Below are positions 1-8,885 of a stretch of DNA of 30,494 nucleotides, piece after piece. Under the pieces are notes generated by a model. That model did not search any database, was not told where the DNA came from, and worked only from the letters and a program-made list of their open reading frames with translations. A program made the position numbers and the translations under genes. The stretch lies in contig CAZROA010000049.1 of the NCBI GenBank assembly GCA_964601575.1, positions 1 through 30,494 on the forward strand. The letters run 5' to 3'. The stretch comes from CAZKEG01 sp964601575. Lineage in GTDB: Bacteria > Desulfobacterota > Thermodesulfobacteria > Thermodesulfobacteriales > Thermodesulfatatoraceae. Each line of letters opens with the position of its first letter. The first letter of the stretch is position 1.

Positions 1-1223
1 CTTTAGCGGAAAAGCAAGAATATAGTCTCAATTTTTCCGCTTCAACGGAGTATACTGACAATCTTTATCTAACACAAACTGATAAGGTTGAAGACTGGTT
101 GAGTCTTTTTACTGCTGATTTTTCAGCTAGTCATAGTGCCAAATTGCGTTCTATAATTTTTAATTATGAGTTTACAAGAGCCCAATATTGGCGTTTCCCA
201 GAAAATAATACTAATCGACATAATTTTTCCTTGGCTTACAACCAAAGTTTATCTAAACGTCTTGCTTTAGGTTTAGGGGTATCTTATTACAAGAGTGAAG
301 AACCTATAGAAAGAAACCCCCAAGTTTTTCGAGAAAGAATCGGTCAACGTGAACAATATTATCGCATAAATATTTCCCATAATATATCTTATAATTTCGC
401 TCCTGGTTCGGTTATAGAATTAGGCGCTAATATTAATTATTTACAGAATGAATCTCCTGAAACGGAAGATTCTCGAATTTATGATGAGTTTATAAAAGTA
501 ACCAAAGATTTCACCTCTTTTTTTGTCTCTCTGGGCTTAAGGGGGTCACAGCGTGAATTTGAGACTTCACCGCAGGTTAATACATGGGGCTATGATTTAA
601 GCGCAGGTTATCATATAGCTCATAATAAAGATTTATCTCTGACCTATACAGCAGAAAGGACACAAGATTACGGCCCCGGTGTTAATGATTACTGGGTATA
701 TAATATACAAACTACTTATACTTATCGCCCAAGCCCTGATCAAACTTATCATTGTTCTATCGGTTATTATAAAAGAGTTTCTGATGATTCTCAGGGTGAT
801 GATAAGGGTCTAACTTACAGTCTAGGCTATACTAAAAGATTTCGAAGAACAACTTTTTCTCTTGATGGAAGTGGAGGATATCGTTATGAATATGGAGAAG
901 CAGAAAATCCAGGTTTTACACAATATTATTTAATAAGTGCCTCTATATCTCATGAATTTACTAAAACCTTATCAGGATCTTTACAGGGAATGTACAGAAA
1001 TGAAGATTTTAAGAATGAAAATAGAGAAGAAGATACTTATAGCCTTTCTGTTTCTCTTCAAAAACAATTGTTAAAGAAACTTTTTCTTTCCGCCGATTAC
1101 TCCTACAGAAAAAGAGATTCTTCGGGGATAAATACAGGAAATATTTTGGACGAATCTTATGAGGAAAATGTTGTGCACGTTACCTTGACCTATCAATTTT
1201 GGCGAGGCCGGTCTCTATGGTAA
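1..1223 (+). CDS. Outer-membrane beta-barrel protein of an exosortase-type polysaccharide locus (5' partial)
   Basis: The reading frame is open from base 3, so the gene begins upstream of the window; the TTG at 99 is not a convincing start. What is visible is about 406 residues of alternating short amphipathic strands rich in Tyr, Ser, Thr and Phe with polar turns, ending in strand-like segments and a terminal Trp (VTLTYQFWRGRSLW), as in outer-membrane barrels. Its position just before a Wzz-like gene and an ExeA-like ATPase matches the uncharacterised beta-barrel family found in XrtA/PEP-CTERM polysaccharide loci (TIGR03016-like, from memory). By inference it is a secretin- or porin-like partner in exopolysaccharide export. 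The signal peptide lies outside the window. The coding sequence is AT-rich, like the next four genes. The barrel assignment is fairly sure; the exact family is less so. Confidence 0.7.
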   Translation, partial: LAEKQEYSLNFSASTEYTDNLYLTQTDKVEDWLSLFTADFSASHSAKLRSIIFNYEFTRAQYWRFPENNTNRHNFSLAYNQSLSKRLALGLGVSYYKSEEPIERNPQVFRERIGQREQYYRINISHNISYNFAPGSVIELGANINYLQNESPETEDSRIYDEFIKVTKDFTSFFVSLGLRGSQREFETSPQVNTWGYDLSAGYHIAHNKDLSLTYTAERTQDYGPGVNDYWVYNIQTTYTYRPSPDQTYHCSIGYYKRVSDDSQGDDKGLTYSLGYTKRFRRTTFSLDGSGGYRYEYGEAENPGFTQYYLISASISHEFTKTLSGSLQGMYRNEDFKNENREEDTYSLSVSLQKQLLKKLFLSADYSYRKRDSSGINTGNILDESYEENVVHVTLTYQFWRGRSLW

Positions 1224-2800
1224 GTGAGCCTAAACAACAGGTCGATATCTATCAGATTTTGGCCTTTTTATGGCGTCGTAAATGGTTGATCATCTTTTTA
1301 TTTATTCCTATTTTTGCCTTGGCTGAAGTCTATGTCCTCCGGGCGCCGCGGATCTATCGGGCCGAAATAACCCTTTCTATTGTCCCTCAACGAGTCCCGG
1401 CCTCTTACGTTAAATCCACGGTTTCAGGAGATTTAGAGGCCTTAATTCATGCTATTTGGCAGGAAATAACCAGCCGTCGTAATTTGGAAGTATTAATCAA
1501 GGAGTACAATCTTTACCCTGACCTCGTTGATAAATTGCCTATGGAATCAGTGGTTGAACGTATGAGGCGGGCTATCAAGGTTTCTCGGCCTCGTGGAGGA
1601 CGCAGAAATGTCTTTGTTATTAGCTTTGAATATACTGATCCACAATTAACCGCTAAGGTAGTTAATCGTATCGCCAATATATTTATTGAAGAAAATTTAA
1701 AATTAAGAGAAGAGCAAGCTAAAACTATTACAGCTTTCTTAGATGAAGAATTACGAAAAATAGAAAACGAACTAAGAGAAAGAGAACGTCGTATCCAGGA
1801 GTTTAAAGTTAAATATATGGATGAGTTACCTGAACAAAAAGAATCTATCATTTCGACTTTAGATCGCCTACAGAAAGAGAGTGAAGCTTTACAAATGCGC
1901 AAACAGATGCTTGAAGATAGAAAATTATCTGTATTAGAACAACTTAAAATGGCCAAACAAATGGCGAGCACTTCTATGAATTCTTTTATAGAAGTAGATA
2001 CAGGAGACACAGAAGCTCCTGATCAATCCGATGAAAGCCTTGATAAATTAATGCAATTATACGAATCTTTAAAATTAAAATATACAGATAAACATCCAGA
2101 TGTGATTAGATTAAAAAAGATGATTGAAGCAAAAAAGAAAGAGCTCGAAAACGAAGAAAACAAGCAAAACCAAGAAGAATCAGCAGTCCCTCAAACTCAA
2201 GAAGAACCTATTGATATTACTGCTCAATTCCAAGCACAGTTAGCTAGCATTGAAGCCGAAATAAAACATATAAATGAAGCATATCAAAAAGTACGTAAAG
2301 AGATGGAAATGTATCAAAAACGCTTAGAAAATATCCCTAAGAGAGAACAACAATTAAAGGATATGAGTCGAGATTATGACAATTTAATGAAAACATATCG
2401 TATGTTATTAGACAAAAAAATTCAAGCTGCGATGGCTGAGACTCTAGAAAAGCGACAGCAAGGTGAACAATTCAAAATCATTGATCCTGCTCGAGTCCCA
2501 GAAGTCCCGGTTAAACCTGATCCGAAAAAGATCCTCTTTATGGGTTTTATTTTAGCCCTTGGCGCTGGAGTGGGTTTTGCTTTCATTTTGGAATTCTTTT
2601 TAGATCGAAAGGTCTATGATGAAACCCTACTTGAAAAGCATGTTCATGTCAAAGTTTTGACTACTATTCCTTTGGTTTCTTTGCCGGAAGAGAGGCGCCA
2701 GGCCCTTATTAAATCCGGTCTTTTATCAGCTATCAGTTTAATGGGCATAATAGCAAATATAGCCCTCCTAATATTAGTGCTTAAGGGTTATCAAGTGTAA
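1217..2800 (+). CDS. Wzz/GumC-like polysaccharide chain-length determinant (XrtA-locus type)
   Basis: An inner-membrane co-polymerase expected to set the chain length of, or help export, an exopolysaccharide. The frame could open at a TTG at 1199, but the ATG at 1217 is preferred: it overlaps the upstream stop codon (1221-1223) and gives 527 aa. The protein has an N-terminal membrane segment (about residues 17-41, after FLWRRK), then a long periplasmic region (about 130-420) that is highly charged and predicted coiled coil. A Pro-containing segment (VPEVPVKPDPKK) precedes the second membrane helix (about 439-460), as is typical of Wzz. A third hydrophobic helix lies at the C-terminus (about 503-522). 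No Walker motifs are present, so the kinase partner is separate; a CpsD-like gene follows two genes downstream. The family is secure; the subfamily (TIGR03007-like) is inferred from context. Confidence 0.85.
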   Translation: MVSEPKQQVDIYQILAFLWRRKWLIIFLFIPIFALAEVYVLRAPRIYRAEITLSIVPQRVPASYVKSTVSGDLEALIHAIWQEITSRRNLEVLIKEYNLYPDLVDKLPMESVVERMRRAIKVSRPRGGRRNVFVISFEYTDPQLTAKVVNRIANIFIEENLKLREEQAKTITAFLDEELRKIENELRERERRIQEFKVKYMDELPEQKESIISTLDRLQKESEALQMRKQMLEDRKLSVLEQLKMAKQMASTSMNSFIEVDTGDTEAPDQSDESLDKLMQLYESLKLKYTDKHPDVIRLKKMIEAKKKELENEENKQNQEESAVPQTQEEPIDITAQFQAQLASIEAEIKHINEAYQKVRKEMEMYQKRLENIPKREQQLKDMSRDYDNLMKTYRMLLDKKIQAAMAETLEKRQQGEQFKIIDPARVPEVPVKPDPKKILFMGFILALGAGVGFAFILEFFLDRKVYDETLLEKHVHVKVLTTIPLVSLPEERRQALIKSGLLSAISLMGIIANIALLILVLKGYQV

Positions 2801-2815
2801 TACCTCTCTAAATCA

Positions 2816-3802
2816 ATGTATTACAAATTTTTTGGTCTTAAGAGAAATCCTTTTGATATTCATCCTGACCCCAAATTTCTTTATTTAAGTGAAAAACATC
2901 GCGAAGCATTATCACATCTTTCTTATTGTGTAATGTTACAAAAGCCCTTTTTATTACTAACTGGTGATATTGGTGTGGGGAAAACTACTATATTAAATTA
3001 CTTCATTGCTTCTTTAAGAAAGAAGAAAAACATTATCGTTATTCCCTTTTTTAATCCGCGATTATCTGTAAAAGAATTCTATACAGTTTTGGCTTCAGAA
3101 TTAAAACTTCCAACAATAGGAAAGAAGGCCGTTTTTTTACTAAATTTTCGTCAAATATTACAAAAATTAGCTCAAGAAGGGAAAACTCTTGTGCTTATTA
3201 TTGATGAAGGACAAGCAGCTTCTGTCGAACTGCTAGAAGAGTTACGTTTGCTCTCCAATTTGGCCGAAGGTGAAACCAGTTTGGTCATTATTTTGGTAGG
3301 CCAGCCGGAGATTGAAAAAAAATTGGCCTGTGAAGAATTATATGCCCTAAAACAGCGTATTACTTACAAATATCATTTGGGGCCTTTTGAAACTCCAGAA
3401 GATGTGTCACAATACTTGATTACCAGGATCCTGAGAGCGGGTTCTCCCAAAACCCGCCTCTTTAATGAAGAAGCAATCGAGGCCCTTTTTCGTTATTCTC
3501 GGGGGATACCCCGCTTGATAAATATTTTGGCGGACCATGCTCTATTGGCGGCCTTTCTAAAGGAACAAACGGTTGTAGACGCCCAGATCATTGAAGAGAG
3601 TGCTAAAGAAATAGATCACCTTCTCCCTCAAAAGGAGAATAATAAAAATTTATTGATTACAGAGAAGAAGGTTACCTCATCCTCCCGTTCTCGGCAGTTG
3701 ATCTTAATTTTTCTCATCCTTTTGCCGATAATTATAGTGCTCTGTTGGATTTTCCGAGAAAAAATACCCTTCTTGGAGGAGTTATTTGGGCAAGCTTACT
3801 AG
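2816..3802 (+). CDS. ExeA/GspA-like AAA ATPase of a polysaccharide secretion locus
   Basis: A 328-aa protein opening with MYYKFFGLKRNPFDIHPDP, the typical start of ExeA-type ATPases (FY.. NPF). Walker A is GDIGVGKT (50-57) and Walker B is LVLIIDEGQ (125-133), followed by a sensor-like stretch (VGQPEIEKKL) and an arginine-containing lid region (SRGIPRLINILAD, 228-240). A single hydrophobic helix lies near the C-terminus (about 295-313), so the protein is probably anchored in the inner membrane with the ATPase in the cytoplasm. In XrtA/PEP-CTERM polysaccharide clusters this family (TIGR03015-like) is called a putative secretion ATPase; its actual role is not established. It starts 15 nt after the Wzz-like gene, and its 3' end overlaps the next gene by 17 nt. 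Confidence 0.85.
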   Translation: MYYKFFGLKRNPFDIHPDPKFLYLSEKHREALSHLSYCVMLQKPFLLLTGDIGVGKTTILNYFIASLRKKKNIIVIPFFNPRLSVKEFYTVLASELKLPTIGKKAVFLLNFRQILQKLAQEGKTLVLIIDEGQAASVELLEELRLLSNLAEGETSLVIILVGQPEIEKKLACEELYALKQRITYKYHLGPFETPEDVSQYLITRILRAGSPKTRLFNEEAIEALFRYSRGIPRLINILADHALLAAFLKEQTVVDAQIIEESAKEIDHLLPQKENNKNLLITEKKVTSSSRSRQLILIFLILLPIIIVLCWIFREKIPFLEELFGQAY

Positions 3803-4643
3803 TTTCTTAAAAAGAATGAATTTTACCGAAAGCGAGACAGAAAAGACCGAAGACAAAAAAATTCTTTCCCCTCGTCTGTCTTATGAGTCTTCGAGGGCTC
3901 AAGAACTCGAAGGCCTTAAAGAAATCAAATTAACTGCGGTTGATCGTCGTATCCTCACCTATCACGAACCAGAAAGTATTGTAGCCGAAAATTTCAAGAT
4001 ATTACGCAGCCATATCCTCCATCCCCGCACCGGGCTCCCCTCAAAATTCGTCATGATTACCAGTGCCATCCCTGGTGAAGGGAAGACCTTCGTGGCGGTG
4101 AATTTGGCCTTTTCTTTTGCCAGGAGTGTCCCTACCATTTTGGTGGAAAGTGATCTAAGAAACGCCAGCTTGACCGAGGTGGTCGAAGGCCCTTTTGAAA
4201 AAGGCCTTTCCGAAGCCCTCGTAGAAGACGCCCCTTTGGAAGAAATTGTCTACAAAACAGATTTTTCTAATCTATATATCATCCCTGCTGGAGCCCGTTT
4301 GGAAGAGGCTACCGATATCTTTTCTTCGGAAAAATTAGTTGCTTTTTTGGATAGTTTAAGGCAAATTTTCCCGAAATCGTTTATCATTTTTGATACTTCT
4401 CCGGTCCTGCTGGCCTCCGAGCCACTTTATCTTTCTCGACTGGTGGATGGGGTATTAATGGTGGTACGTTATGCCTTTTCAGAAAGGGACGTGGTAGAAG
4501 AAGCCATTGAAAAATTAGGCCGAGCCAAAATTTTAGGTCTGGTCTTCAATGGATTTAACATTTCTTCTTTGAACCTCATCTCTTCAAGATTTAAATATTA
4601 TCATATATCAGCTAAATATTACAAACGTAACAACAAAAAATAA
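3786..4643 (+). CDS. CpsD/CapB-like bacterial tyrosine-kinase ATPase (XrtA-locus type)
   Basis: A 285-aa cytoplasmic P-loop ATPase of the BY-kinase/MinD-like group that usually works with a Wzz protein. Walker A is SAIPGEGKT (93-101), the BY-kinase Walker A' is LVESDLR (119-125), and Walker B is FIIFDTSP (199-206). The C-terminus carries a small tyrosine cluster (YY at 271-272, YY at 278-279), the usual autophosphorylation tail. The start is a TTG at 3786 with a GGAGG-like site about 6 nt upstream; it lies 17 nt inside the preceding ATPase gene, suggesting translational coupling. ATGs further in would lose part of the N-terminus only. It resembles the XrtA-associated tyrosine autokinase family. 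Kinase activity is inferred; the motifs and tyrosines are seen. Confidence 0.85.
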   Translation: MGKLTSFLKRMNFTESETEKTEDKKILSPRLSYESSRAQELEGLKEIKLTAVDRRILTYHEPESIVAENFKILRSHILHPRTGLPSKFVMITSAIPGEGKTFVAVNLAFSFARSVPTILVESDLRNASLTEVVEGPFEKGLSEALVEDAPLEEIVYKTDFSNLYIIPAGARLEEATDIFSSEKLVAFLDSLRQIFPKSFIIFDTSPVLLASEPLYLSRLVDGVLMVVRYAFSERDVVEEAIEKLGRAKILGLVFNGFNISSLNLISSRFKYYHISAKYYKRNNKK

Positions 4644-4652
4644 TTTTTAAAA

Positions 4653-6062
4653 ATGATTTGGCTCTTCCATCGTTATTATCCTGCTAGAAAATTGATCTTT
4701 TTCTTTACAGAAACTATTTTTATTTTTTTAAGTATTATCTTGGCTTTTTATATCCAATATCATTATATTCCTTCCTTTGTTTTCTCTTCTGATACTTTAT
4801 CTAAAATAGCACTTTTAATCTTAGTCCTACAAATCTGGCTATATTATTTCGACCTTTACTCTTTTCGTGTTGATGATAGTCTCTTTGACGTTTTTCTTCG
4901 ATTAATGCAAGCTATTGGTGTAGCCACTTTTTTAATGGGTATTCTCTATTTATTATTCCCTCCTCTTATGATCAGTAGTTGGTCTTTTATGATTTTTTTG
5001 CTACTCATTATTTTGATGGCTGTATCCTGGCGTTTAGTGTATTTTTTCTTTCTAAAACGAGGTTTCTTAAGCGAAAAGATAGCTATTCTTGGTTTTTCTG
5101 ATTTAGCAAAAGAGATATTTTCTGAAATAACGCGTCAACTAGATTGTGGTTTTATAGTCAATCTAATTTTTGCCTCCCCTAATGATAGAGATATTCTTCA
5201 ACAGGAAATTATTCCTAAATCAAGAAATCCTATCAAAGTGATCTATTCGTATCATGATCTTTACCATCAGTGTCGTCGCGAAGATATTGATAAATTGGTA
5301 GTCTGTTTAGAAGAACGTCGGGGTTCCTTACCAGTACAGGAGCTTTTAGATTGTCGCATGAAAGGTCTTGATATAGTTGAAGGCGAAACTTTTTATGAAC
5401 ATTTGACCGGGAAAATTATTGTTGAAAAAATCCGTCCTAGTTGGTTGATATTTCATGAAGGTTTTAGAAAGCCCTGGCATACTCTTTTTTTTAAGCGCAT
5501 TATAGGTATAATTCTTTCTTCTATTGGTCTTACTTTGTCTTTACCATTAATCATTTTAGTTGCCATTTTGATCAAAATAGACTCACCTGGACCGGTTCTT
5601 TTTGTTCAAGAACGAGTAGGAAAAGATGGAAGAGTATTCAAACTCTATAAATTTCGTTCGATGAAGGTAGATGCCGAAAAGGATCGTCCTCAATGGGCCG
5701 CCAAAAATGATCCTCGAGTAACACGGATAGGACGAATCATTAGAAAATTGCGCATCGATGAGATACCTCAGATGTGGAATGTCCTCAAAGGAGACATGTC
5801 TTTTGTTGGTCCTAGACCGGAAAGACCGGTCTTTGTAAAACAGCTACGTCAAAAGATTCCTTTTTATGATCAACGCCATACCGTACAACCGGGAATTACC
5901 GGTTGGGCCCAGATTTGCTATCCCTATGGAGCCTCAGAAAAAGACGCCCTTGAAAAACTAAAATATGATCTATATTACATCAAATATATGTCTACTATGT
6001 TTGATATTTATATCATCTTTAAAACGATAAAAATAATCCTTTTTGGTGAAGGAGCGAGATAA
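4653..6062 (+). CDS. Undecaprenyl-phosphate sugar-1-phosphate transferase (EpsB/WcaJ-like)
   Basis: A 469-aa polyprenyl-phosphate hexose-1-phosphate transferase, which starts repeat-unit assembly by putting the first sugar phosphate on undecaprenyl phosphate in the inner membrane. The N-terminal 135 residues contain about four membrane helices, followed by a CoA-binding-like Rossmann region (EKIAILGFSD, 141-150). The C-terminal catalytic bacterial-sugar-transferase domain starts with a membrane-dipping helix (about 283-310) and contains SPGPVLFVQERVG, LYKFRSM, KLRIDEIPQ (Asp369/Glu370, catalytic-type acids), SFVGPRPE (383-390) and PGITGWAQ. Length and order are those of the PEP-CTERM-associated EpsB type (TIGR03013-like). 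Its stop codon overlaps the glmS start by one base (TAATG), linking it to amino-sugar supply. The sugar specificity cannot be read. Confidence 0.9.
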   Translation: MIWLFHRYYPARKLIFFFTETIFIFLSIILAFYIQYHYIPSFVFSSDTLSKIALLILVLQIWLYYFDLYSFRVDDSLFDVFLRLMQAIGVATFLMGILYLLFPPLMISSWSFMIFLLLIILMAVSWRLVYFFFLKRGFLSEKIAILGFSDLAKEIFSEITRQLDCGFIVNLIFASPNDRDILQQEIIPKSRNPIKVIYSYHDLYHQCRREDIDKLVVCLEERRGSLPVQELLDCRMKGLDIVEGETFYEHLTGKIIVEKIRPSWLIFHEGFRKPWHTLFFKRIIGIILSSIGLTLSLPLIILVAILIKIDSPGPVLFVQERVGKDGRVFKLYKFRSMKVDAEKDRPQWAAKNDPRVTRIGRIIRKLRIDEIPQMWNVLKGDMSFVGPRPERPVFVKQLRQKIPFYDQRHTVQPGITGWAQICYPYGASEKDALEKLKYDLYYIKYMSTMFDIYIIFKTIKIILFGEGAR

Positions 6063-7909
6063 TGTGTGGAATTATTGGGTATATCGGTCATCGTTCGGTT
6101 ATCCCGGTTTTGTTAGAAGGCCTAAGGCGTTTGGAATATCGTGGTTATGATTCAGCAGGGATAGCAGTCATCAATAACGGCCAACTTGATGTAATTAGGG
6201 CCCTGGGCAAACTGGTAAACCTCCAAGAACTTTTAGCCGACTACCCTGCCCGTCCAAAAGGCGTAGGTTTGGGACATACTCGTTGGGCCACCCATGGAGA
6301 GCCTTCGGAAACCAACGCCCATCCACATCGGGATTGTACGCAGGAATTAGTCGTCGTCCATAATGGTATCATTGAGAATTATCATTCCCTACGGCAAGAA
6401 CTAGAGGCCAAAGGCCATGTCTTCCGTTCCCAAACAGATACTGAGGTCCTGCCCCATCTCATCGAAGAGGCCTTGAAAGAGACTAACGATCTAGTCCAAG
6501 CCGTACGTCAAGCGCTTTCTAAGGTGATAGGGGCCTATGCCATGGGGGTACTTTGGCTGAGACGCCCGGAGATGTTAGTAGCCGCCAGAAATCAGAGCCC
6601 TTTAGTCATAGGCCTTGGTGAAGGCGAAAACTTCATTGCCTCAGACATCCCGGCCCTCTTGCCCTGGACCAATCGAGTCCTCTTTTTGGACGACGGGGAG
6701 ATGGCCGTCCTCACCAAGGAGACCTGTCAGCTTTTACACCTTGATTCAGGGGAAAAGGTCTCTAAAGAACCGGTCACTATTCATTGGGATGCGGCTATGG
6801 CGGAAAAGGCCGGGTTCAAACATTTTATGCTCAAAGAGATCTATGAACAGCCGCAGGCCATCTTAAATACCTTTCGAGGGCGTCTTGATCCAGAGACCGG
6901 AGAGGTGGTAATCCCAGAAATCGACCTCAGACCAGAAGAGATTCAAGACCTAACGAAAATCTGTATCCTGGCCTGTGGCACCTCGTATCATGCCGGTCTG
7001 GTGGGCAAGTATCTTTTTGAACGCTGGACCAAAATACCGGTGGAAGTGGATTTGGGCTCGGAATTCCGGTACCGAGACTTTCTCCTTGATCAAAACTCCT
7101 TGGTAATCCCCATCTCCCAATCAGGAGAAACTGCCGATACCTTGGCTAGCCTCCGCCGAGCCCGTGAAGCTGGAGCCAAGGCGGTGGCCATTTGTAACGT
7201 ATTGGGTAGCACCATTACCCGTGAGTCAGACGGCACGATCTATACCCATGCCGGGCCAGAGATCGGGGTGGCCTCAACTAAGGCCTTTACCAGTCAACTC
7301 ACCGCTTTGTTGTTGCTAACTATCTATTTCGGGCGTATTCGGGGAACCTTACCTGAAGAAGAAGCCCAGCGTATAGCCAAGGCCCTGGTCCGCGTGCCCC
7401 ACCAGGTAGAACGGGTAATCGAAAAGACCCATCCGATGCTTAAAGACATCGCCTATGATTATCACCGCAAGAGACATTTCTTATACCTAGGCCGAAACAT
7501 CCTCTTCCCTGTGGCCTTAGAAGGAGCCTTAAAACTAAAGGAAATTTCTTATATCCATGCCGAGGGATATGCCGCCGGGGAGATGAAGCATGGTCCCATC
7601 GCCCTTATTGATGAAGATATGCCGGTGGTGGTCCTCGCCCCAAAAAATCATCACGTCTATGAAAAGATGATCAGCAATATAGAAGAAGTCCGCTCTCGCC
7701 GGGGAGAAGTATTGGGCTTTGGTACCGAGGGGGATCAATCTTTGGAGAAGATCTCTACCAAGACCGTAGGGCTTCCCGAGTGTGAATGGGAGGTTTCGTC
7801 CATAATTTACACCATCCCCTTGCAACTTCTGGCCTATGAGGTAGCAGTAATCCGGGGCTGTGATGTGGACCAGCCACGTAATTTGGCCAAGAGCGTAACC
7901 GTGGAGTGA
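6062..7909 (+). CDS. glmS: Glutamine-fructose-6-phosphate aminotransferase (isomerizing)
   Basis: Makes glucosamine-6-phosphate from fructose-6-phosphate and glutamine, the entry step to UDP-GlcNAc for peptidoglycan, LPS and exopolysaccharide. The protein is 615 aa, the usual length. It opens MCGIIGYIGH with the nucleophilic Cys2 of the Ntn glutaminase domain, followed by RLEYRGYDSAG, GHTRWATHG and the HNGIIENY loop. Two SIS domains follow, with CGTSYHAG, SQSGETADT and STKAFTSQ, and the canonical C-terminus DQPRNLAKSVTVE. The ATG overlaps the upstream stop by one nucleotide, and a purine-rich GAAGGAG site precedes it. Base composition rises visibly in GC at this gene compared with the upstream polysaccharide genes. 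No glmS ribozyme is possible in the one-base junction. Confidence 0.97.
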   Translation: MCGIIGYIGHRSVIPVLLEGLRRLEYRGYDSAGIAVINNGQLDVIRALGKLVNLQELLADYPARPKGVGLGHTRWATHGEPSETNAHPHRDCTQELVVVHNGIIENYHSLRQELEAKGHVFRSQTDTEVLPHLIEEALKETNDLVQAVRQALSKVIGAYAMGVLWLRRPEMLVAARNQSPLVIGLGEGENFIASDIPALLPWTNRVLFLDDGEMAVLTKETCQLLHLDSGEKVSKEPVTIHWDAAMAEKAGFKHFMLKEIYEQPQAILNTFRGRLDPETGEVVIPEIDLRPEEIQDLTKICILACGTSYHAGLVGKYLFERWTKIPVEVDLGSEFRYRDFLLDQNSLVIPISQSGETADTLASLRRAREAGAKAVAICNVLGSTITRESDGTIYTHAGPEIGVASTKAFTSQLTALLLLTIYFGRIRGTLPEEEAQRIAKALVRVPHQVERVIEKTHPMLKDIAYDYHRKRHFLYLGRNILFPVALEGALKLKEISYIHAEGYAAGEMKHGPIALIDEDMPVVVLAPKNHHVYEKMISNIEEVRSRRGEVLGFGTEGDQSLEKISTKTVGLPECEWEVSSIIYTIPLQLLAYEVAVIRGCDVDQPRNLAKSVTVE

Positions 7910-7912
7910 TCT

Positions 7913-8875
7913 ATGGAGGCAATCTTAGTTACCGGTGGAGCGGGTTTTATCGGTTCTCACCTGGTGGAGAGGTTCATTGAACAAGGAGAAGAAGTGGTCG
8001 TCGTTGATGACTTTAATGATTATTATTCTCCCAAACTCAAGTGGCGTAATATCCAAAGGGTTCTCTCCCATCCAGCCTTTCATTTACAGCAGGGAGATAT
8101 CCGGGATTTCCCTTTTCTAGAACGGATCTTTAAACGTCACCGCATAAAAGAGGTCATTCACTTGGCCGCTCGAGCCGGGGTTCGTCCCTCGGTCGAAGAC
8201 CCAATCCTTTACGAAGAAGTAAACGGTCTGGGGACGACCAATCTCTTAGAACTTTGTCGCCGGTACGAAGTGCCCAAATTTATCTATGGTGGTTCTTCTT
8301 CGGTTTACGGGGAATCGAGCAAGGTCCCTTTTTCCGAAGAAGATTGCTGTGATCGTCCGGTCTCCCCTTACGCCGCTACTAAGCGGGCCAATGAACTTAT
8401 TTGTCATGCCTATCATCATTTGTTTGGTATCAAGGTCATCTCCTTGCGATTTTTTACCGTCTATGGCCCAAGACAACGACCAGAAATGGCCATCCACAAA
8501 TTCACTCGTTTGATTGACCAGGGGAAGGAAATCCCAGTTTATGGTGACGGTTCTTCACGGCGTGATTACACTTATATCGACGACATTATCCAAGGAATAA
8601 TGGCCGCCCATGAAAAAGACTTTGATTATGAGATATTCAATTTGGGCGAATCTCGGACTACCGATCTCTTGACCCTGATCCACCTTATCGAAGAAAATTT
8701 AGGTAAAAAGGCCAGGATCTGCTTCCTCCCTCCTCAACCTGGAGACGTAAGTGTTACGTATGCCGATATTTCCAAGGCCAAAAGGCTCCTAGGTTATAAC
8801 CCCCAAGTACCTATTGAAGAAGGGATTAAACGCTTTGTAACCTGGTATAAAAAAGAGGCGCGAGATCTGGTCTGA
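7913..8875 (+). CDS. NAD-dependent nucleotide-sugar epimerase, UDP-glucuronate 4-epimerase-like
   Basis: A 320-aa extended short-chain dehydrogenase/reductase of the sugar epimerase type. The NAD Rossmann motif is TGGAGFIG (7-14). The catalytic Ser/Thr region is GGSSSVYG (127-133) and the active site is Y153-x3-K157 (SPYAATKRANE). The sequences DDFNDYYSP and AARAGVRPSVEDP are characteristic of the UDP-glucuronate 4-epimerase branch (CapI/GAE-like) rather than plain GalE. It probably makes UDP-galacturonate or a related precursor for the adjacent polysaccharide locus; a UDP-glucose or GlcNAc 4-epimerase remains possible. It starts 3 nt after glmS, with GGAG just upstream overlapping the glmS stop. 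Confidence 0.88.
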   Translation: MEAILVTGGAGFIGSHLVERFIEQGEEVVVVDDFNDYYSPKLKWRNIQRVLSHPAFHLQQGDIRDFPFLERIFKRHRIKEVIHLAARAGVRPSVEDPILYEEVNGLGTTNLLELCRRYEVPKFIYGGSSSVYGESSKVPFSEEDCCDRPVSPYAATKRANELICHAYHHLFGIKVISLRFFTVYGPRQRPEMAIHKFTRLIDQGKEIPVYGDGSSRRDYTYIDDIIQGIMAAHEKDFDYEIFNLGESRTTDLLTLIHLIEENLGKKARICFLPPQPGDVSVTYADISKAKRLLGYNPQVPIEEGIKRFVTWYKKEARDLV

Positions 8876-8885
8876 TGGAGGCAAG

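Noticed and set aside
1513..2010. 165-codon minus-strand frame inside the Wzz-like gene
   Set aside because: It is a shadow of the coiled-coil coding sequence. The Ser/Leu/Arg-rich product reads as antisense and matches no family.
7907..7925. Possible glmS-type ribozyme or riboswitch near glmS
   Set aside because: The gap before glmS is one base of overlap and the gap after it is 3 nt, so there is no room for a structured leader.
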